Shown here: piece after piece, positions 59,482-64,000 of the stretch | How positions within the stretch are numbered: position 1 is the first letter of the stretch | How the letters are laid out: every line of letters starts with the position of its first letter | NCBI GenBank assembly: GCA_017893485.1 | Contig: CM030360.1 | Location: forward strand, 9,722,597 to 9,786,596 | Direction of reading: 5' to 3' | Source: Hemerocallis citrina | Lineage: Eukaryota; Streptophyta; Magnoliopsida; Asparagales; Asphodelaceae | DNA length: 64,000 nt | Made by a program: the position numbers and the translations under genes | The notes under the pieces: model-generated | Told to the model about the DNA's origin: nothing | What the model saw: the letters and a program-made list of their open reading frames with translations, nothing else | Databases searched by the model: none

Positions 59482-60844
59482 TGTAAATTCTTGATTTTGA
59501 TGACTACAACACAATACACAATTGTTCTATCTTACATATCTTATACAGTGTATACTTAAAGTGTTCAAGGCCACAATACAATGATGAAGCTTTCAAAAGC
59601 ACTAGATCAAGCCATATAGACAAGAACAACTTCAAGATGCAAGATCAAGATACTAGAGCTTCAAAAGTGTTTAGCTAAAAGAACAAGTGTCTTGTAATCT
59701 ATTTGTAATATTTGTGTGTCTAAGAATTCTTTGTAAAAAGCCTTATCACACACACTCACACATCCCCTAAGAATAAAAATAACGTTTACTAAAATCAAAA
59801 AGTCAAAAAGAAGCTTGTATAAGTTCAGCTATCAAGTACCAGTCGACTTACTCTAGTAAGCAGTCGACTATTCTAGTACGAAACAGACTGAACTCACTCA
59901 AGCTCTGACCAGTCGACTCATATGGAAACCCAGTCGACTGTTCAAGCAGTTTTGAGAATTTTCTGAAGTTTAAAAAATTGTTTTTTAAATTCAAATCTTT
60001 TACAACCATTTTATGGCAGTTGTGGAACTGTTTCCCAACGTTTTTAAAGATTCTAACTCTATAAATAGAGTGTAGAATTCACTTGGAAAAGGTTCCCACA
60101 ATTGATTAACAAGTCTTCTTACTTTTTGTGAAAAAAGAACTCAAGTTTTGTAATACTCTCATTCTCTAAGACTTGGTTCTCTAATTTTAATCTTGTATAA
60201 CAAAGATTTCGTTCTAGACTGAAGTTAGAAGTTGACCTTTAGCCTCTCAAACAAAAAGCACTCAAAAACAAGGCTTTAGGTTATTGTAATCTTCCATTTT
60301 TGTTGTTTACTCTCGGTTTGTGAGAGTGGTTCTCTCAGTTGGAGAGAAGGACTCAGGGTGTAGAGTCAATGTCACTCTAGGTTGTAGAGTGGGGTCTTGC
60401 TCTCTCTAGTGGTGAGAGAGATCTACGGATTTGACATATTTATTGTCAAAGGTCGTAGAGTATTCTTGTATTTTTTTCAAGAATAGCGGAAAATCTCAAG
60501 TGGATTGCATGGGGACTGGATGTAGATCGGGAGGACTGAACCAGAATATATCGTGGTGTTAGCATTGTTGATTCTCTGTGGTTTGAACTCTCTAACTTGC
60601 AATTTTATTTTCGCTGCATTTCTTTGTAAATCGTGTCTGTCCAGTCAACTGGTTCCCTATTTAAGTCAACTTAACAGACTCGCTACTCTTCAGTTGATTT
60701 ACTTCTTTTATCTGACGCAACAGTCGACTGACCTCTTGTTTACAGTCAACTGAACAGTTGTGTTAACATTAATTTATTAAGTTTTTTTATACAACACTAT
60801 TCACCCCCTTCTAATGTTATTTGCCTTGCATACATGATCGAACA
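59482..60844 (+). mobile_element. Solo LTR with AGTCGACT pairs, TSD GAAAG
   Basis: Begins TGTAAATTCTTGATTTTGAT and ends GATCGAACA, with GAAAG at 59477-59481 and 60845-60849. No internal retroviral region is present. It carries four pairs of AGTCGACT or AGTCAACT: 59841/59862, 59911/59932, 60643/60664 and 60722/60744. The right boundary rests on the short TSD alone; an end nearer 60800 is possible. Confidence 0.55.
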
Positions 60845-60899
60845 GAAAGATGCATAACAACTTCACGAACAAACAAACGAAAGCAAAATGACAACACAT

Positions 60900-62060
60900 A
60901 CCGACATGTTGGCACGAGCCAACTCCATGGTAGAGATACCTGGTCCCTCCGCGACCATCCTGGCCCTGTCCTTCGGAGTCGAGAGATGCCGAATCGCCTT
61001 CATACAACTATTCTTGTCCCCGAGAAAACCATAGTGCAGTCCAATCCGGGGTGTAGGTCGACTTCAACGATCCGAGAGAGCCGCATCAGCAAAAGCGATC
61101 AGGACGCTCCCGCTCAAGCAAAGACGTCATAGAAGCATTCCCGGGAGTGGTACACCCAGGTCTGCAGCGGGCGAAGAGGGCGACGAGCTCCTAGCTGTCA
61201 CCCCACCCCTAGGCCTCGTCACCGTCCGCTTCCTCTTCTACCTATCAGACGCCTTGGAACTGAGCTCGGTGAAAAAATGAACTAGTCAAAACCCTTCTTC
61301 AACCTTTGGCAACTGCATCTCATTCTCGTTAGGCAAGACGCAAAGTTTGGGTCTTCTTTGTTTATAAGCTCGCTCTAAGTCAGATCTTTCAGTTAGATAA
61401 GTGGGACTAGACTCGGAAAAAATAGCTACAGACTTCATTGTCTAGTGTCCATCCATGAATTGAAAGGCCTCGTGACTGCTTGGATCTTCTTTCCAGTCTC
61501 AATTGCAACCTAGTCGAAAACATTAAGGCATTTCAGAGCCTAACTCGTGCCCTCTATCGAGGTCGCTAACCAAAGTTCTTGTCTAAGCTCGTATCCCCAA
61601 AGATTAGTGGTAATGTATGTCACGCTTCGTCATGATTGTCGCGAAATCCATACCCGTTGTATCTGCCAAATGGAAACAATGGGAGACACTAAATTACTTA
61701 AGCAAATAAAAGAGCTAAAGTCGTACTATGGTCTATCGGGTTCAGACCCCCAAGAAAGAGAGCCTCCTCTGTAACCTGCCTCCACTTCAACGGCTTTTGC
61801 CTAAGGAGGTCTTTGCACAACTTCTTCTCCGCCCCCCCCCCCCCCCCCCCCCAACACTAGCTCTACCCTAACTCGCTTCGGCACCGCCATTCGTCATTTA
61901 GTGGGACTTCCCCATGGCTCCGAATTACGCATCACAAAGAACTTCTATTTTCAGTTCTTGATTGAGTTGGGAACCTCAATCAGTTTCACTCCAGTACGAG
62001 TAAGGTAGAAGCGGAACTCCGATTTGCTCTTTTGATGAAGTTTTAATCCCCTTGAGCTAG
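60900..62060 (-). pseudogene. Antisense accessory frame of the Tat element, N-terminal part
   Basis: Minus strand from about 62040: KSEFRFYLTRTGVKLIEVPN, SIKN, stops, KFFVMRNSEPWGSPTK and VPKRVRVE. This pattern is familiar from proteins annotated as plant retrotransposon accessory proteins. Further left (61260-60910) a basic stretch KRKRTVTRPRGGV could be a nuclear-localisation signal, followed by an intron-like, non-coding stretch. The stops sit where Trp is expected (TGG to TGA/TAG). A C21 run is at 61832-61852. Confidence 0.5.
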
Positions 62061-62639
62061 AGGGCCGGGCTCTTTTGATGGAGTTTTAAACCACCCGATC
62101 TCCCCAATCTTCGCGCCCAACATGATCGATGGTCTGGATCGCCTTAAAAGCGTACCTGGTGTGAGGCACCGGGTAAGCCTCACACCGGGTAAGATCGACA
62201 TGTGGCGCCACCGTGGGAACTCCACGATGCGCGAGCACGCCCACGTTGAACAGCTCCGATGCTGCCACGTCATCGATTACTATTATTTGTTTATTTAATT
62301 ATTTAAATCAAATTAATTATTTAATTTTTTAAAAATAATTAAAAATTCAAAATAATTAATTAAAAATTCTAAAAAAATTATTAATCTGAAAAAATATTTT
62401 AATAATCCAGAAAAGTAATTATAAATTTAGAATAATTTTTTTAAAATTCTAAAAAAGTTATTAAAATTCGGAAATTGAATAAAATATTCAAAAATGATTA
62501 AAAATTGAAAAAAATTAAGAAAAATGTGGAAAAAAGCTACACATCGAGCAAGATTCAAACGCCACCGAAAACTTCGATAAGTTCTGTGAACCATTCAAAA
62601 TGGGCGAACTACTTCTTAAAGACTGTGAAACTTAGTCTT
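62061..62639. other. Tat element 3' end, nothing coding
   Basis: GC-rich to 62275, then AT-rich (62280-62520) with AATTA-type low-complexity text. No supported gene. Confidence 0.4.
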
Positions 62640-62652
62640 CGGGAGTGGGAGC
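62640..62652 (+). other. Polypurine tract of the Tat element
   Basis: CGGGAGTGGGAGC immediately upstream of the 3' LTR, which begins TGTGATATGG at 62654. Confidence 0.7.
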
Positions 62653-62653
62653 T

Positions 62654-63359
62654 TGTGATATGGGTAAAAATGGAACCAAATCAGGACTGTTCAAATCTGG
62701 CACGAATCTTAAATCTCTCAGGGGTAAAACGGTAAATTTTTCTAGAAACGGGTTCGTAAACGGGAATTGGGCATCTTTCAAGTGCAACAATCCAAAACGA
62801 ACTTGTCTAACTGAATTTTCATAACAGTCCAACAAAAATGAGTCCATAATTATTTAAAAATGATTTAGTGTCATAATTATCAATTTGAGACTGTTTAAAA
62901 ACCCTATCTCTTATCAACAGAAGAGTTTTAACTCTTATCTCCACAACCGCTCTTATCTCTTCATGAAGAACAGATAACCAACTCTATCCAAATCACTGGG
63001 AAGTAAAGATAAATTATTATCTTGAAACTGACCCCCAAAGTGACTATAAATACCCATGACCTCTAAAAAAACCAAGTAATTATATTTTGACACAAAAAAA
63101 CCTATCATATATTTTCTGAGTTCTGACTTGAGCATCGTTGGATCTGATGCGCGGCTAATCCCAGTGATTCAGACTTCTGCAGATCAATCGGAGCAATTGT
63201 CACCATCCAGGTCATATCAACGGTTAAAACGAGTCAAATTCAGAAATCAAGATCAGTTGGAAATAATCAATTTCGGCGAAAACTGAAAGACCATTACTTT
63301 TTATTGTTTCTAAAAGAATTTACAAAAACTGTTTGCTCTCGCACATAAAAAAAAAAGCA
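62654..63359 (+). repeat. 3' LTR of the Tat element
   Basis: About 706 bp, colinear with 47015-47693 (shared AATGGACTTGTCTAACTG-type text, TATAAATA at 63045-63052). Divergence is roughly 15-20% by eye. The end near 63359-63365 is uncertain because the last bases differ between LTRs. Confidence 0.8.
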
Positions 63360-63631
63360 GCAACAATATCAAAAATGGGTTAACGTAGGATATCCATGGT
63401 TTTGTAATAATTGATCAATTACTTGTTGCTCTTCGTCATTCCAAAATTCAAAATTCCAAATAATCGTTCAAATCAAATCAAGTATCAATTAGTTAAAGCA
63501 TACATAACCAATTCCTCCTCCAAACAAAAAAGAATTAATGAAATAGAACAGTTACAGAGTGCATGCATGTAGCACAACCGCATGTCTTAACACAGACAGT
63601 AGAAAAAAGTTTTTTGCAAAAGGGTTTGAGA
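63360..63631 (-). other. 3' flank of the VQ gene
   Basis: No frame; AT-rich. Expected to hold the 3' UTR of the VQ-motif gene on the minus strand. Confidence 0.4.
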
Positions 63632-64000
63632 CTAGAAATCTTGAAACTGACCGAATAGATCCCAGTGAGACCCCGGCGACGGAGTCAACAAGAAGCTGCT
63701 CGGACTCATCGAAAAACCACCGCCGCCGCCGCCGCCGCTGCCCATTCCAGGACTGCTCAAAATATCACTGAGAAAACTCATCGACCCCGGAATATCAAAC
63801 GCAGTTATGGGCGAGAAGAAGCTCGACGATATCGGCTGCAGCGAGGATGGCACCGGCGACAGAATCCCCGGTATCGTCGACCCGGTCCTGTCCACCACAA
63901 TTCCGTCTTCCACGTAATCTACAGTAGTACTAGCAGTATAAATATTCTTGGGAGACGACGACGATGGTGACCTTTTGTCGGAGTTTTGGATAGCGGCGAA
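63632..64000 (-). CDS. VQ-motif protein (MKS1/VQ20-like), C-terminal part
   Basis: The frame is open to the window edge and ends at the stop at 63632. The visible 122 residues begin FAAIQNSDKRSPSSSS and end HWDLFGQFQDF. The layout (PGILSPVPSSLQPISSSFFSP, LLTPSPGSHWDLF) matches the tail of plant VQ-motif proteins of the MKS1 group, nuclear regulators that bind WRKY factors and are MAP-kinase substrates. Several Ser/Thr-Pro sites are present. A Gly run (seven residues) lies in the middle. The diagnostic FxxxVQxxTG motif would be upstream, outside the window, so the family call rests on the tail alone. The gene lies about 270 bp from the Tat element's LTR. Likely intronless here. Confidence 0.7.
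   Translation of the reverse strand, partial: FAAIQNSDKRSPSSSSPKNIYTASTTVDYVEDGIVVDRTGSTIPGILSPVPSSLQPISSSFFSPITAFDIPGSMSFLSDILSSPGMGSGGGGGGGFSMSPSSFLLTPSPGSHWDLFGQFQDF

Larger units (their letters stand above)
47015..63359 (+). mobile_element. Old Tat-lineage Ty3/gypsy element with nested insertions
   Basis: LTRs at 47015-47693 and 62654-63359 are diverged but colinear. The primer-binding site is at 47700-47717, then gag, protease, RT, RNase H and integrase in pol order, a long 3' region with 110 bp tandem repeats, an antisense accessory frame, and a purine tract at 62640-62652. The 3' region is lengthened by an hAT element (55568-59019) and a solo LTR (59482-60844). The flanks do not show a clear TSD. 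All coding parts are broken by stops. Confidence 0.88.

Overview
This window is nuclear DNA of a flowering plant, most likely a eudicot. The evidence is a seven-exon gene for plastid-type UMP kinase with GT-AG introns, the 3' end of a VQ-motif protein gene, and a dense bed of nested plant transposable elements (Ty3/gypsy, Ty1/copia, MULE, hAT, Helitrons, Harbinger-like and Stowaway-like MITEs). I cannot name the species. Only two host genes are visible: UMP kinase (CDS 33640-38260, + strand) and the VQ gene running off the right edge (63632-64000, - strand).

Layout. 1-7086: a tandem run of a decayed Athila/Tat-like gypsy element on the - strand (LTR, gag-protease only, LTR, second 3' internal block). 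7087-7842: protease fragment of another gypsy lineage. 7843-14650: long-LTR elements with TGTARCACCC...GGGGTGTTACA ends, including a solo LTR with an ATATA target-site duplication (TSD). 14715-16950: truncated copia pol. 16955-33530: a decayed MULE transposon split by a young gypsy element (17166-25658, TSD CTGAT) and by a 5.3 kb long-LTR element (27341-32670) that itself holds Helitron-like units, a Stowaway-like MITE and many microsatellites. 33640-38260: the UMP kinase gene, with a Helitron and MITEs in its introns. 38635-46760: an island of small non-autonomous elements, several bounded by clear TSDs. 47015-63359: a large, old Tat-lineage gypsy element (gag, protease, RT, RNase H, integrase, then a 9 kb 3' region with tandem repeats and an antisense accessory reading frame) invaded by an hAT transposon and a solo LTR.

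The most unusual signals are short palindromes used as repeated words. First, AGTCGACT occurs in pairs spaced 19-22 bp in two unrelated LTR elements, in LTRs, in polyprotein coding sequence and in a solo LTR 36 kb away. Second, four MITEs that share RAGCATC-type ends each carry an array of 20-29 bp palindromes. The flanks of these palindromes (GGACG...CGTCC) are shared, but the core differs from element to element and is nearly uniform within one element. A third palindrome family lies at the MULE end just upstream of the UMP kinase promoter. I know of no description of these, but I could not search.

The two Athila/Tat-like gypsy copies lack reverse transcriptase, yet one has LTRs about 99% identical and a perfect TSD. 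It was therefore mobilised recently by proteins supplied from elsewhere. All boundaries below were read by eye from TSDs, terminal motifs and repeated text; identities are estimates.
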